A DNA stretch of 64,000 nt from Anas platyrhynchos (GCF_047663525.1 NC_092592.1:21380501-21444500), one strand, 5' to 3'; positions 27,301 through 39,700 are shown, counted from the stretch's first letter. The notes: generated by a model from the letters alone, not told the origin. Translations and numbers: made by a program.

Positions 27301-30300
27301 ATTTGCCCATCTGAAGGACTCCATTCTCCCTTTCCTCTTTTCACTTCCAGATTGCAGTGACCATAATTCTAGCCTTGGTTGTGGGGGCCATTTTTTTTGG
27401 TGTAAAACTGGATCAAAGTGGCATTCAGAATCGGTAAGTTGGAAAGATGCAGCTTGCTCATTTCTGTGCCAATAGACCACAGGTTTCTCTGGAAGGAAGC
27501 CTCTGGAAGGAAGGCTCTCCTTCAAGGAAGGCTCTGGTCTCTGCTTGGACCACAAAGGCAGGTTGGGTTCACCAGCCTGAACACCCTGCAGAATGGCACT
27601 ATCAGAGGTCCTAAAGGAACCACAGTTCCATTGGGCTTCCACGTGTCTGAAGGAGATGTGCAGGCGAAGACAAAGGAATAAACCTGACTTTGCAGCTAAG
27701 ATCTACAGTAGCATAATTAAATATCTCTGTTCTATGGACAGAGACAGAAAAGTGCTGTCTTGAACTTGGCTGTTTCTTCACTTCTTGACTGCTGTTTTGT
27801 CTTTCTAGCGTTGGATCCTTGTTTTTTGTCACCACAAACCAATGCTTTTCCAGTGTCTCTGCAATTGAGTTGTTCATCAGAGACAAGAAACTATTTGTGT
27901 AAGTAGAGATGTTCTTGGACCATTTCCTACCCTGCAGTGAGGGGGGGAAATATCTTAAAAGCTAACAAAAAATATTTCTACTAACAAGAACTTGAGAGTT
28001 GATTTCTCCTTTACATCCTTTACATCCTTTACATCCTTTCTCCATTGCATCCTTTACATCAGGATGCAATAGTAGTGCTAAATCAGTCAGTAAAGCAAGG
28101 AGCTCAAATGCTAAGAAGTGAGGGAATGAAGGGAGAAGTAAAATGCTTTTACTTGCTTGCTGTATCACAGTTTACCGAGAAGTGCTTTTTCCACTTCTGG
28201 TAACAGCCTGTTCTTGAAGTCTGCATGTGAATCCTGAAGATTGTGAACCCTGCCTGCCCTCTTGCTGGCCTGGTTGAAACAGGGTTTTGCAGTGGTCCCA
28301 AAGTGGTAAGACTGTGCAAAGATGAAGGGGGAGTTCTTAGAAAATCTTCTCAAAGGATGCGCAGAAGAAAAGGGCTGCTGACTGGCTTACAAGATATTTT
28401 TAACAATCAAGTATATCTGTCTATATACATATGTATATTAAATGCATATGTAAATGTGTGTATGTATTTGTGTGCATAAAGAAGTGTGTATATATACATG
28501 TTGAAAACATGGTTTGGAATAGCCTCCAGCTCATGGGATGAAAGGGCAAAAGACATGCAGTAAAAAGGAAATCAGAGATTTGTGCCTGGAAAATGAGTGT
28601 TGTGTTTTTGTGAGGCACTAGTTTAGATGTGCACACGACCACTGGCAGCTTGCTCAGAACTGCTTAGTACTACACCTAACAGCTGCTCAGGAATGAATCT
28701 CTGACATTTCTTGCTAGTCTGGCCTGCTTACCAACTTGGTGGGGATTCTGGCACCTTACCACTTGAGTCTTTCCATGAGCTCCATTATGCAGCAAGGCAA
28801 TCATATTTAATTGCCCTGTGAACTGGAGGTGAGTTAATGTCCTACAGGTGTTTTCTCATTCTTGGCTATCATTCCTTCTCCCTTAGAAACAGTTGTATGA
28901 GATAGCTGTGGATAAACTGTTCCTCCAGTTAATCTCATACTTTCCCCTGCTCTTGTGTTTAGGATCATTCTCTTTGAACAGAGCTTTAGGAGCCTTTTTC
29001 CAATATGCTATTTAGTAGTCTAAATCATTCTCATTCATCTTCTCAGAGTGCTCCCAGCATTGCTGCAGGGCCTGTGAGATAGATGAGCCCTTACTTTGGA
29101 GTGGGAAGTGGCAGCACAGAGAAAATAATCAACTTGCATATAGAGGAGTCAGTGGTAGAAAGAACAAACTGAATCAGGATAAACCAGACACACATACTGA
29201 ACCTAGATAACCTCTAAACCTGTAAAACTTGCCTCCTTCCTGTCCTCACAGTCATCAGTACACCAGTGGATATTACCGTGTGTCTGCCTACTTCCTGGCC
29301 TTGATGATAGGAGATCTACTGCCCATGAGAACTGCTCCAGCCATCATATTCTCATGCATCACTTACTGGATGATTGGTAATGAACTGATGCTTTCATTGA
29401 ACCTGTCGTCTTCTAACACGTTTGATTTCTGACTTAGCCAGAGTTTATTTTGTTTATCTAAATTGAAACTGGTTGAACCCTCAGCTGATTTTAAGTGCTT
29501 GGCATCATAACTTCTGAAGACTCTGGAGCAGGGGCAGAGACACCAGCAATCAGAGATGGGGACCTGCTTGTCCATGTCTTTTGGTACTGCTTTAGAGCAT
29601 TCACAGTTGCTGCCAACTCCAGACTCAGCCTTTCTTCCTCCTTTTCATGTCTTGTATGGGAGCCCGAGGGTACCTCTCCGAGGTTCATGATGTGACTATT
29701 AACTGGACTTTTTCTTTCTGCTTTTTGACAGGATACCAAGCTGTTGCAGGCCGATTCTTCTTCTTCATGCTGGCCCTGATACTGGTGTCGTACACTGCCA
29801 CAGCCATGTCTCTGGCTATCAGTGCTGGGATGGAAGTAGTGGCTGTGGCGAATCTGCTCATCACTATTTGTTTTGTCCTGATGCTTGTAAGTATATAAGA
29901 TGCACAGATGGATTTAGGAGACAGGCTCTGTACAGGAATGGGTCCAGTAGCTTGTTACTCTCTGCCTGCAATTTTACTGATGCTATAGTCAGACTTTAGT
30001 CAGTCTGCTAAATTGTAATCTAAGGGTCAAACCTTTGCTCAAATGCAGTTCTGTAGGTGTGGTGCCACCAGAGCTGTGCTAAAAGTGTGCCTCAAAAAGG
30101 TGTTTTTTCAAATTGTCCTTAGAAAAAAAGGACAGTATTACAAATCTAAGTGATCAACTAGATTGCTTAAAAGGAAAAAGTTTGAAATAAACTTTAGATT
30201 AGCTGATTTTGTTGCAGTAACTTGGCTGCCCAGTGGGGTTTGCAGGAATGACATGGTTTGCAGTAAACTGTGTTTGTGACTCATCAGTCTCTTTTGTTCT

Positions 30301-31844
30301 CTTTCAGATCTTTTCAGGTCTTCTAGTAAACCTCCCTTCTGTAATGGGCTGGCTGAACTGGCTCAAGTACTTCAGCATCCCTCGATATGGCCTCACTGTG
30401 AGTAGAATATAGCATTGGTCTCCTGTGAGTAGGGGCTACCATGCTGCATCCTGGGGAGGTTTTGTGTATAAATGCAGTTCCCTTAAAAGTCTGGCTTGGT
30501 TTCTTTCCTCACATGAACATGGTGAAAGAACAAACGAGCCATCCTCAAAAAGGAAGAAAAGTTAATCTGTGTAAAAGGTGAAAGCCTTAAAGACTGAACA
30601 ATTAATTTGTGCCACAATATTAGTACTGTTTTGACAGCAGCAGAGCAAACTGCCCAGTGAGGTGCTATTTCCTAACCTGAATAGTTGATTCCTCCTGCTT
30701 CATAGTGCTGATGCTGGGGTGTCACTATGCAGCCATATGGTTTTCTGGGAGAGGAGACTGACTCAGATAAAGGTGGATAAATGGGGACTTGTAGCTGGCA
30801 AGACAGAAACCCGTGGCTAAATCACTGAAATATAACTCTGAAGTTACAGATTCAGACACCAAATCATCCTGCATGTAGACGTTGGAGCAGTTCCTTGGAA
30901 AGTTAGTGGTTAAGAGATTCAGAATAAATGCTGAGAAGTAACTTTTCTGGGCCACTCAGTTCATGCCTAAAAGTAACATATGATTCCAAGAGTGGTGATA
31001 TATATCTTCTAATAATCAAGCATCTTTGAGGTGTTTCAGCTTTAGCACCCCAAGTCATTAGCTCTTTGTAAAAAATTGCTGTCTGCCTCTTTCCCTAGGC
31101 TCTTCAAGTGAATGAGCTTAGGGGTCTCTACTTCTGTGGTGAGAAGGATCCAAATGTTACAGTGTCTGTGGGAGATGCAGGCAGTTGTCCTTCAGTTACT
31201 TCAGGAGAAATGTAAGTATTTACCTCATGACTGTTCTTGGGTCTGAATTGCAATGGCTTGCTACAGGACAAGTCAGACTATTTCAGAGCTTACAATTACC
31301 CAGAGAATAAGTGTTTGTGAGAGTAAGTGAACTGTTTCTATAGCTTTGGGCCCCAAACCCCTGCTGTGGGCCTCCAGTTACTGATGCATAAAACTAAATA
31401 TTTTTATATGTATCATAGTCTGATGTGGTTCTGAGGCTTGCTCATAAACTGCCAGTTATCTGTAAGAAACAATTTTGATGCTATCGAATCATCTGAAAAA
31501 TTATGAGAACAAAAGATCCAGATTTGTCCCTTAAGCTTTATTTTTTCATGGTAAGTCACTCTATTTCCATCACCTCTGTCTTGCAGAATTGTGGGTAGAG
31601 AAATCTGTGCATGACAGGAAAATAAAAGTAACCAACTGAAGACTCACAGTATCTTGCACCAGATATAATAAACTTCTGTCCCATGCTTTTCTGCAGGTGT
31701 TCTGGTGAAGCATACCTGTGCAGCCAAGGAATTGCACCTACCAACTGGGCAATGTGGGAAAACATAGTGGCTCTCTTCTGCATGACTGTTATCTTCCTCA
31801 TCATTGCCTATGCCAAACTACGGTTTATGAGAAAGTTCACATAG
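18325..31844 (+). CDS. ABCG2-like: ABCG2-like ABC half-transporter (BCRP family), complete
   Basis: Predicted ATP-driven efflux half-transporter that works as a dimer in the plasma membrane; human ABCG2 exports drugs, porphyrins and urate. Exons: 18325-18608, 19231-19290, 20569-20683, 22350-22502, 23267-23424, 24537-24688, 25590-25706, 26544-26809, 27351-27433, 27809-27898, 29252-29376, 29732-29886, 30308-30397, 31099-31211, 31697-31844; 2109 bases, 702 residues. Nucleotide-binding domain first: Walker [10 protein letters not shown] (107-115), Q-loop Gln153, signature VSGGERKR (213-220), Walker B LFLDE (234-238), H-loop His270. Then six membrane helices. Human drug-site residues Thr435, Asn436, Phe439 and Arg482 correspond to Thr472, Asn473, Phe476 and Arg519. 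The loop cysteines and glycosylation site are kept (Cys629, Asn635, Cys646, Cys655). The N-terminus is about 27 residues longer than in human; Met26 could be a second start. Position next to PKD2L1 argues for an ABCG2 paralogue, not ABCG2 itself. Confidence 0.93.
26946..26972. repeat. AAAAC microsatellite
   Basis: About five AAAAC units in the intron after coding exon 8 of the ABCG2-like gene. Confidence 0.9.
28008..28060. repeat. Tandem decamer CCTTTACAT-type array
   Basis: Three to four head-to-tail CATCCTTTA units, a divergent spacer (CTCCATTG), then another unit. Intronic in the ABCG2-like gene, just after exon 27809-27898. Confidence 0.9.
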
Positions 31845-32541
31845 ATTCCTGCACTGCCTTGCTCTGCAACTTCTCAGGTCTTAAAACAGCAAAGCTTGTT
31901 AAAGCCTGCTGGAGGTTGCCAAAGATTTTAACTGACTCTTTAGTGGACTTAAGATGGAAATCCTGTCCCACTGTTTCTGGACCATGATCTCCATATAATT
32001 GTATGATTTTGTTTTTTAAGAGGAAATGTATTACTGTAAGATTGCATAAATAATTTTTTTTTTTTTTTGTAAGGGAATATATTTCTCATAATTCTTAGGT
32101 GCTTATCAAACTGTTTGTTATAGAGCTTCATTCTTCTGTGGCTAACTTTTACAGGAAATATACACAAGGAAACATTTTCCTTTGGAAGTGTGAGCTTCTC
32201 CACCACATGGCATAAAGTAATGATGACATTTATGCGTAGATATGTTGCCTCTTGTTAGTGCCCATCACACCTGAGGAGAGCCAGAAACCATTCAAAATGA
32301 GTTGGAGATGCATTCAAGGTTGAAGTCTATACAGGGAATGTGCTCTCAGTGCCAGGCAAGAGTTATACTTCTAGTAGCTCCTCTGTGGAAGACACTTGCA
32401 GAAGCAGCTTTTGCTGATGGCATCTAAACAGTGGTATAAGCCGTGGAACCTAAGAGTGAGAAATATGATGACAGTTGTACTGTAAAAATGAATTCTATAT
32501 TACTTAAGAAGGGATTTTGTTCCCCTCTTTTTTAATAAGTG

Positions 32542-32547
32542 AATAAA
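32542..32547 (+). promoter_or_regulatory. Poly(A) signal AATAAA, ABCG2-like gene
   Basis: AATAAA about 700 bases after the stop codon, preceded by T-rich and AT-rich 3' UTR sequence. It is the first perfect AATAAA that I see after the stop. Confidence 0.65.
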
Positions 32548-32603
32548 AACCTGTATGTATGGTAAATCTTTTTAGCAGGCTTCCTGTTTGGCTGTGCCAT
32601 TTC

Positions 32604-32766
32604 TATATAGAGATGCATATATATATATACTATGCTATACTATATATATACCATGCTATACTATATATATATACTATGCCATGCTATATATATATGCTAT
32701 ATATCAATGCTATATATAGTATAGCGTGTGTGTGTATACATATATATACTATATATCATACTATGC
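32604..32766. repeat. TA-rich satellite with TATGCTATAC units
   Basis: Irregular array of TATATATA and CTATGCTATAC-like units, largely self-complementary. It lies between the ABCG2-like poly(A) signal and the BLOC1S2 CpG island. Reading frames that cross it are artefacts. Confidence 0.9.
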
Positions 32767-32999
32767 ACAGATTAAGACACAGAGCTCCTGCTGTGGTAAC
32801 CGCAGCAAAGCTTGACACAGCACAGCCTGCAGCGTGCCAGCAGCTGTCCCCTTACAACCCCAGCTTTGAGGCTGCACGAAGCCCCTCACACGCAGCGCAG
32901 CTGCTACGCCAAGGGAAACACTGCCAGCATGTGCTGCGGACGGCTGGGCGAGCCGCAACCCTTGGAACGGGGCTGCCCTGCCAAAGTGCAATAAATGTT

Positions 33000-33400
33000 C
33001 GGGTCACGGTGTCCTCGGGGTACGGGGTACGGGGTACGGGGCCGGAGCCTCCCCTAACGCGGCGGGGGCAGCAGCGCCCCCGCCGGGCAGCGCCCAGCGT
33101 TGCGAGAGGGCCCCGGCCCGCCCCGCTTCTCCAGGGCCGCGCCTGCGCCGCCATGGCGAGGGGCGGAACCGCGGCCTGGCTGAGGGCGGCGGCGGCGGCG
33201 GGGGCCGGGGCAGGGGCCTGTCGCCATGGCGACCGCGGCGGAGGGGCTGCCCGAGGCCGGCGCGCAGCCCGCCAAGCGTAAGGGGCCGGGGGTCAGGGGG
33301 GGCTCCGTGGCGGCGGTGGGGCCGTGGTGGGGCGCTGGGGGTCTCTCCGTTCGGGCCGGGCGAAAGCTGTCACAGGACAAAGAGCACGCTGCCGGGCTGT
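33000..33400. promoter_or_regulatory. CpG-island promoter of BLOC1S2
   Basis: CpG-dense block with no TATA box, typical of a housekeeping promoter. It includes three GGGGTAC repeats at 33017-33040 and a GGC/GGCGGC stretch just before the start codon. The transcription start cannot be fixed from sequence alone. Confidence 0.75.
33153..33226 (+). promoter_or_regulatory. Upstream ATG overlapping the BLOC1S2 start
   Basis: An ATG at 33153 in the context GCCGCCATGGCG is out of frame with the BLOC1S2 start at 33226, whose context TCGCCATGGCG is almost the same. After splicing, the upstream frame runs past the main start and stops early in exon 2 (TGA about 16 bases into that exon). It matters only if transcription starts upstream of 33153. 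Confidence 0.5.
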
Positions 33401-36233
33401 GGGAGAGCAGAGCAAGGGCCGAGTGTGGTGGAGATGGGTTTCGAGGAGGGGAGCGCTGATCGTCGTTTGCCGTGGGTGGCAATCCGTGTTTGTCCCTCGT
33501 GAAGCGGGCTTGGGGCAGTTTTTGTATGTTAAGGCAGCGACTAGAAATAAAAATCAATGTAATTGTGCACAAAGTTCTTAGAGGCAACGTCTTGCAGAAG
33601 TTCTCCACATACTCCTTTGAAGCAGGGCTGCATTCAGGCCAGGTGCCTTTCCCTTACACATTTCCCAGCGTATTACTGAAAAATAATCTTGATATTTCTT
33701 TAAGGAAAAGGCTTGGTTTGTTCTCCTCTTGTGCAAAGTAGACCATTTATACAGAAAGTAGGCATAGTCAACACCAGCAACAAAACAACAACACCAACAA
33801 AAATAAAGCACTTGGACCTTTTCATTTTTATGGCTTGTTTCTGTACCTGCTAACCTTCTCTAACTCAATAATGCATGTGCCCTGATTAGAGGATCCTGCT
33901 GTTGAAACAGCCGAGGAAGCTAAGGAGCCCGCAGAAGCGGACATCAATGAACTGTGTAAAGATATGTTCAGCAAAATGGCCACTTACTTAACAGGTGAAC
34001 TGACAGGTAAGGCACTGCAGTACTGACAGGCAAGTACATTTTTGTTTCTTTTCATATTTTTTCCAGGAACTCTGTTGTGTTGCTTGTATAAACTATACCT
34101 ATTTTATCATATCTGACAATGCTAGCAGTAACTGTTCTGTTCCTCATAGGTGCTTCACATGCGTATGTTTTAAAAATCAGCAGTCTTGTCCAACTGCTTT
34201 GAGCCTGTATCAGGCAATCATACAATTATATAGGTTGGAAGGGACCTCTGTAGGTCATCTAATCTAATTCTGCGTTAAAAGCAAGGGAAACTCAGCCGTT
34301 AGGTTACTTAAGTAGATACCTGTCTAGCTGAGATGCTTCATAAGGTTGATGATCTGTCTGATATGATCATCCTTTCACATCTAAGACGATCTCTTATCTC
34401 TGTTAAACAGATAGGGGACTGCAGGAAGTGGAAACTTGCTAATTTATCTTTTTAATTTCACTGGATTCTGTCTTGAAAATCTGAATGAAAGTGACTTTGG
34501 TAAAACAGGCAGGGAAGTCTGTGAGGCTGAAAAAATTCAGGGATTGCCCAAAGCTCTATCAACCATTCTGATCTTTGAAGCATTCTTCCTGTATATGTTT
34601 TGCTGAATTGGAGCCTGTCTTTGGAATGACATTTTCCTTCCACACGAAGTTTCTCAAGTTTGCTTGTTTCTTGTTTGTTTGCTATTTTTTTTTTAGAAAA
34701 AAATCATGAGTCCAATTGATTTTTACATTTCACAGAATGTCATTTCTTTTTGTACATCATTATACTAATACCTCTACTACCACCTAAATTATTCTTCATT
34801 ATATTTAGCTATTGTTTTGAAATTTCTTGTTCTCTAGAAGAGTCTGCACCCAGTTCAACCTGCATGAACATTAAAATGCACTCTGTTGTTTTTAAGCCAC
34901 CAGTGAAGACTACAAACTCTTGGAAAACATGAACAAGTTGACTAGCTTGAAGTACCTAGAAATGAAAGATATTGCCATAAACATCAGTAGAAATCTGAAG
35001 GATTTAAATCAAAAATGTAAGTAAACCAAATAAGGGAGGGGTATAATTAACTATAGACTTGTATGGGAAATTAAACATCTAAGATTTGATAGTTTACACT
35101 CCAATAGGCTCTCAGGGAAAGAAAACTCACTGAAATATACATGCTGTTAGACAATGCCAATCTTCTGTATATCTTTACAAAACTACAGTCTACATAGACT
35201 AGCATAAGAGAATTTATGTCCTGTTCTACCCCAAATTTTGGACTGATAGGGATTAAATAACAATTCTTTTGCTGTACGTTGTTTTTCTATTTGTGTGGAG
35301 TCTAGCCAGTAAGCTTTTTCCAGTAATCCAGTCTAGCCTCTTAAACTTTTTGTAAGTTGCTGGAATATGGCTATCAGCATCACCACTCAATTTTGGGGTA
35401 GGAAAAGGAAGGAGCTTTTGAAGTATTGTGTCTGGAGAACATTATGATAAATTCTTATGTTTGAAGTATGAACTATTTCCTGGAATTGAATTAACAAGAA
35501 CTAACAGCTTTGCTTTTTTTTTTTTTAAAGATGCTGCTCTTCAGCCATATCTGGAACAAATCAACCTAATTGAGGAGCAGGTTGCAGCTCTGGAGCAAGC
35601 AGCTTATAAACTGGATGCATATTCCAAAAAACTTGGTAACTATTATCTTCTACTGTTACTACCTAGCAACATATTCTCTTATAAGGAGATTTCCCAAGAC
35701 AAAGTAAACTCTTACTTTATTTAACAATTCTGAGTGACAGAGTTGCCCGTGCAGCATAATGTTGATCCACTTCCAGTTAATGAACATTAGAAATGTGTGT
35801 GAAGTGGTAAGAGTTGATAAAAGATTAATATATCAAGTTACATGGAGATAAAATACAGGTATTATTGAACTACAACTTGTTAATGAAGCGTGATTTCTTT
35901 TTTGCAGTGTGAACTGATGCAAAGTTTAAAGATAGATATTTAATCCCACAAATAGAGATTTATTAAGTTCCACCAGGCATCCAAGTCTCCTTGGCTTAAG
36001 TTAGTATGGGTTGTCTGACTTAAGCACCTAGATCTTGACAATCCCATTTTTCAATTAGATTTGCCTAAGTACTTTAGGAAAAAATGGTCTCAAGTGATTT
36101 CTTTAAATTAACTTGGTTGTAAGATGTCTTGTATTGCTGCATACAAGATTTAAGATTTTTACCTATTGAGTCCTAAAATACTGTTACTTTTCCTCTTGCA
36201 GAAGCCAAGTACAAAAAACTGGAGAAACGATGA
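33226..36233 (+). CDS. BLOC1S2: BLOC1S2 (BLOC-1/BORC subunit 2), complete
   Basis: Small coiled-coil protein shared by the BLOC-1 and BORC complexes, which act in lysosome-related organelle biogenesis and lysosome positioning. Exons: 33226-33277, 33890-34006, 34897-35016, 35531-35635, 36202-36233 (TGA); 426 bases, 141 residues, about the human length (142). Recognition is by near-identical blocks: [75 protein letters not shown] and the KKLEKR end. The first 18 residues from exon 1 are divergent and low in constraint. All introns have GT-AG ends. It lies downstream of PKD2L1 in the same orientation as in human, with the ABCG2-like gene placed between. An AATAAA follows at 36756-36761. Confidence 0.97.
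34214..34274 (-). mobile_element. Old CR1 3' fragment
   Basis: TATAGGTTGGAAGGGACCTCTGTAGGTCATCT-type sequence matches a reverse-complement CR1 3' end. It is short and diverged, in BLOC1S2 intron 2. Confidence 0.8.
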
Positions 36234-36755
36234 AATTACAACAATCTTTAAGTTGGACTTTAAGTTGGACTTAAGTTGGGCTATGAGTCAGACTGATCCC
36301 TGTTTAAGTTACACAATACCAGTTTTATATGTTGACAAGGATTTGGTAACAGCTAACATCCTGACTGGTAATCTTTTATATCTATTGAATACAGTAGGCT
36401 GTATTCATGCTTAAGGCTGAATGACATTTTCCTCTTCTAAAATGTTTCTGTTGCTTCCGTTGTTACACGGTGAAAAGTTGAAACTTGTCTCTAACAGGTA
36501 TGTTGATACTGGCTATCCGTGTTAGTCCTATGTCCCACATGAAACATTCTACCTAGGAAAAGCTTTGCATAACCTATAAAGATGTTTTCCCATAGTAGCA
36601 GCAGGTTTATCCTAAACCTATTTTTTTCGTTCATTGAGTTCTGCATTAAGAAGATTCCCTGGCCTTTGGAGATATAAATGCGATACTGAAAATACTTGAG
36701 TTTGATATCCATCTTTATCTGTTTGCAATAGAGAGACTAGTTACGATAAATTTAC

Positions 36756-36761
36756 AATAAA
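36756..36761 (+). promoter_or_regulatory. Poly(A) signal AATAAA, BLOC1S2
   Basis: AATAAA about 525 bases after the BLOC1S2 stop, followed by T-rich DNA. Confidence 0.7.
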
Positions 36762-36789
36762 ACAACTTGCTGCATTTGTCTCTCTGGAA

Positions 36790-39700
36790 TCTCAAATTCC
36801 TGTTGGAAAGACTATGTAAGTTGTCCTTTTATTTTTCAAAGGGTCTGTTAATAAAGACAAACTCTTTCCAGTTACTGGAGATCATACAAGAGAACATGCT
36901 TTAAACTCTGTGCCAAGTATTTCTTCACTTATATTCTTTACCTGTCCTGAACTCAGGTGGAATTATTGTATCAAATTATCACATGCTTAGCAAACTTAGC
37001 GTATTCTTTCTCTGCTTTCCCAGTGAAGTTTTGTATAATATTTTGATCCTAGTAGTTTTTGAAGGGGCATGCCCAGCAAATAAACCTCCTTCTATACAAG
37101 ATTAACAATGCTCCAAATTGCTAATTTAACAAGGCCCTTTTCACTGAACAGAAACTCCCACTCAAAATTTGTGGGTTTTTGGTTCCTGCTGACTCATACT
37201 AGTTGAAGTTAGCTTTTGAGTGAGTTGGCAGTAGATGATACTACAAATGCTGATGTAGGAAAGAGGAAGTTCAAACTTCTTACAGACTATGTAGAAGAAT
37301 GATTAGTCAGGTGACAATATGGTAAAATTCATAATTCTGTGTACAGCCACTGATTGACAGTTTTTCCTAGTGCTATGTAAAAGCAGTGAAGCAAGACCTC
37401 TGAGAGCCTTCAGCATCACTTTAAAAATCCTGGGTTTAACATGGTAAATACTATTCTGGATGGCCTTGATGTAGGATTTGAGAAGGCCAAGTTCACTTTG
37501 AAAGATTTTCTTGAATGAGTATCTTAAGAACAGGGTTAAGTCTCCCAGAGGCATCCATGCATTTGTGTGTTTGCTTTTATCCGTATTTAGCTTATTAAAC
37601 ACTTAGCATCATTATCAAAGCAACATCCTCCAGTCCAACAGGAAGAGATACCAACTGATCAGTTATTTCTGTGTTGGAAGAAATCATACCATGTATAACA
37701 GTACGTGTTTTAAAATCTCACAGATCATAATTTTAGGATTCATGCTGTGTTCACAGTTATGCTAGACAAGAGGATCTTTGCCAGGCAGATCTAAAATCTT
37801 CATTCCTAGAGACTGGCATGAATGACAACTTGGACAGTGGCCTGTTTGGTGATCTCTGATATGGAGAAGTATAATATATCAACGGCAATAAGGCAAGGTG
37901 GTAGAGAGTCTACAAGTCCTGTGTCTCCAGGGTTTCATGCACTTTTAGATTATACAAGAGGTGGACATGATTCAGCCAGACTCACCAGTGTATTTGATAG
38001 TACTGTCCTTTTTCTTTGCCATTATGGAGGAGAATCACAGCTGATGATGTAAAATCTCCTGAGGATAAGATGCTGTCTAGAGCATTGTGATCATGTTTAT
38101 GTGATAGGGAAAATACCAAGCACAAAGTGCCGGTGACTTGTCCTGTCACTATACAGCAAGCTAAATACATTCTTCTGCTCCTGGCAGATAACCTGCCAAT
38201 CAGGTATTGAACAGAGAGTAGAACAAGACCCAGACAGGCTCCATACTCTAATAGCAGCATGCTTTCAATTTAGGTGCAAATCCACTCCCTTCTTGGATGC
38301 GTGCCATGTACTAAGATCCTCAGTCGGAGACAGTCCACAGAACCAAGCTGGGTGCAGAACTGGATGCATGGCAGCCCTGCTCTGTCTTTAAGTGTTGCAG
38401 TCACCATTCAGTTTTCCTTAATACGTACATCCACATTCCAGTTAAGATGCCAAGGCTCATAGCGTCATGAATAAGAAAAATCCTCTGCTACTGGGATCGT
38501 TACAGCGGCCTTGCTGTGTAATCTCCTGAACTGACTATGAAGAACAACGCAGGTCTCCTCTCTGTTTTTGTTCACATCCTCTAATACTTCCTACTGCGGC
38601 TGCTTTAGTAGGGCACCTGCTTGTCTTGAGGCCATGGGGAGGCACACAATGGTGAAGAAATTTCAGGGCTACAAGTCTTTCGTAAAAGAAAATATGAGAC
38701 ACTTGTGTTTCTCACCCTCAAGTAGTGTTCAATGTACAAAGCTCATCCTGTGCCAGCAAGACTTTCTTTCCCTAATGTGTGCATGCAGCATGATATATTG
38801 CCAATGGTAGCTTTGGACATTATGGCAACCCAGTAGGAATTTTTCCAAACACAGGAGTTGGATACAAGTATGGCCAGAGTGTTTAGACAGAAGAGACTGC
38901 ACTCAAAGACGGTTGCTAGCTAAACAATAACACATTGTCAAGGACATGAAGGCTAGAGTTTGTCCTCTGCTCAGCAGATAACTGGAAAATTTTGATTAAG
39001 CAGATTATGACTGTACAGAACACCACTAATCAGCACCTTATAGGGTCTCCAAAGACATGTCTGAAAGCAGAGGATTCTGTCAATGTCACAACTAAAACTG
39101 GAATGAGAATCCTGGAAATTGGAATCCTCTAAACTGGAAACTAAACTGGAATCCTCTAAAGAGAGCATCCACACTGCTGGTGTTAACAGGTTCTGCTTCT
39201 CATCTTTTAGGGCCGAGTGCATCAAGGGGACAGAGTGACAGTGGACAAGTAAATACGCTCCCATGCAAGCAAAAGCCGTTTTATCTTGTTACCTCTGTAT
39301 TTACCTCAACCTGGAGAATGCTCAGTCTGTGTGGAGCTTTCCGGCCTGCCCTATCCTATCTCTTTATAGTCAAAGGTCTAGTGTCTGATTTGTGTCTTTA
39401 CAAAGAATCTTTTACATTCTTTTAGAATTCTTAATTAAAATTCTTTTAATTAAAATTCTTTTTACAAAGAAGGCTGAAGAATAGGTTTAAATATACTGCA
39501 GTGACACTCCTATTTGGATCTGGTTTAGTGTAACTGCTGGCTTAGCCATGGCTTGTTTTACTCACAGGTAGACAATGTGGTGAGATCCACTCACCACATA
39601 CAAACCAGAATGCTGTTGGAAGTTCTGGGAATCTGTAAGATCAGGGCATAGAAAATTTCAAAGAAAAATAATACAGCATTTTGCTGCTCATTGTCTTTTC

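Noticed and set aside
28008-28060. CRISPR-like array
   Set aside because: The units are direct decamers without spacers, in a vertebrate intron.
18325-31844. Calling the transporter ABCG2 itself
   Set aside because: ABCG2 is expected beside PKD2. The PKD2L1-BLOC1S2 setting, longer N-terminus and longer linker favour a paralogue. A tree is needed to settle it.
32559-33281. 240-residue open frame over the TA satellite and BLOC1S2 5' region
   Set aside because: It is made of satellite and CpG-island sequence, and its end lies out of frame in BLOC1S2 exon 1.
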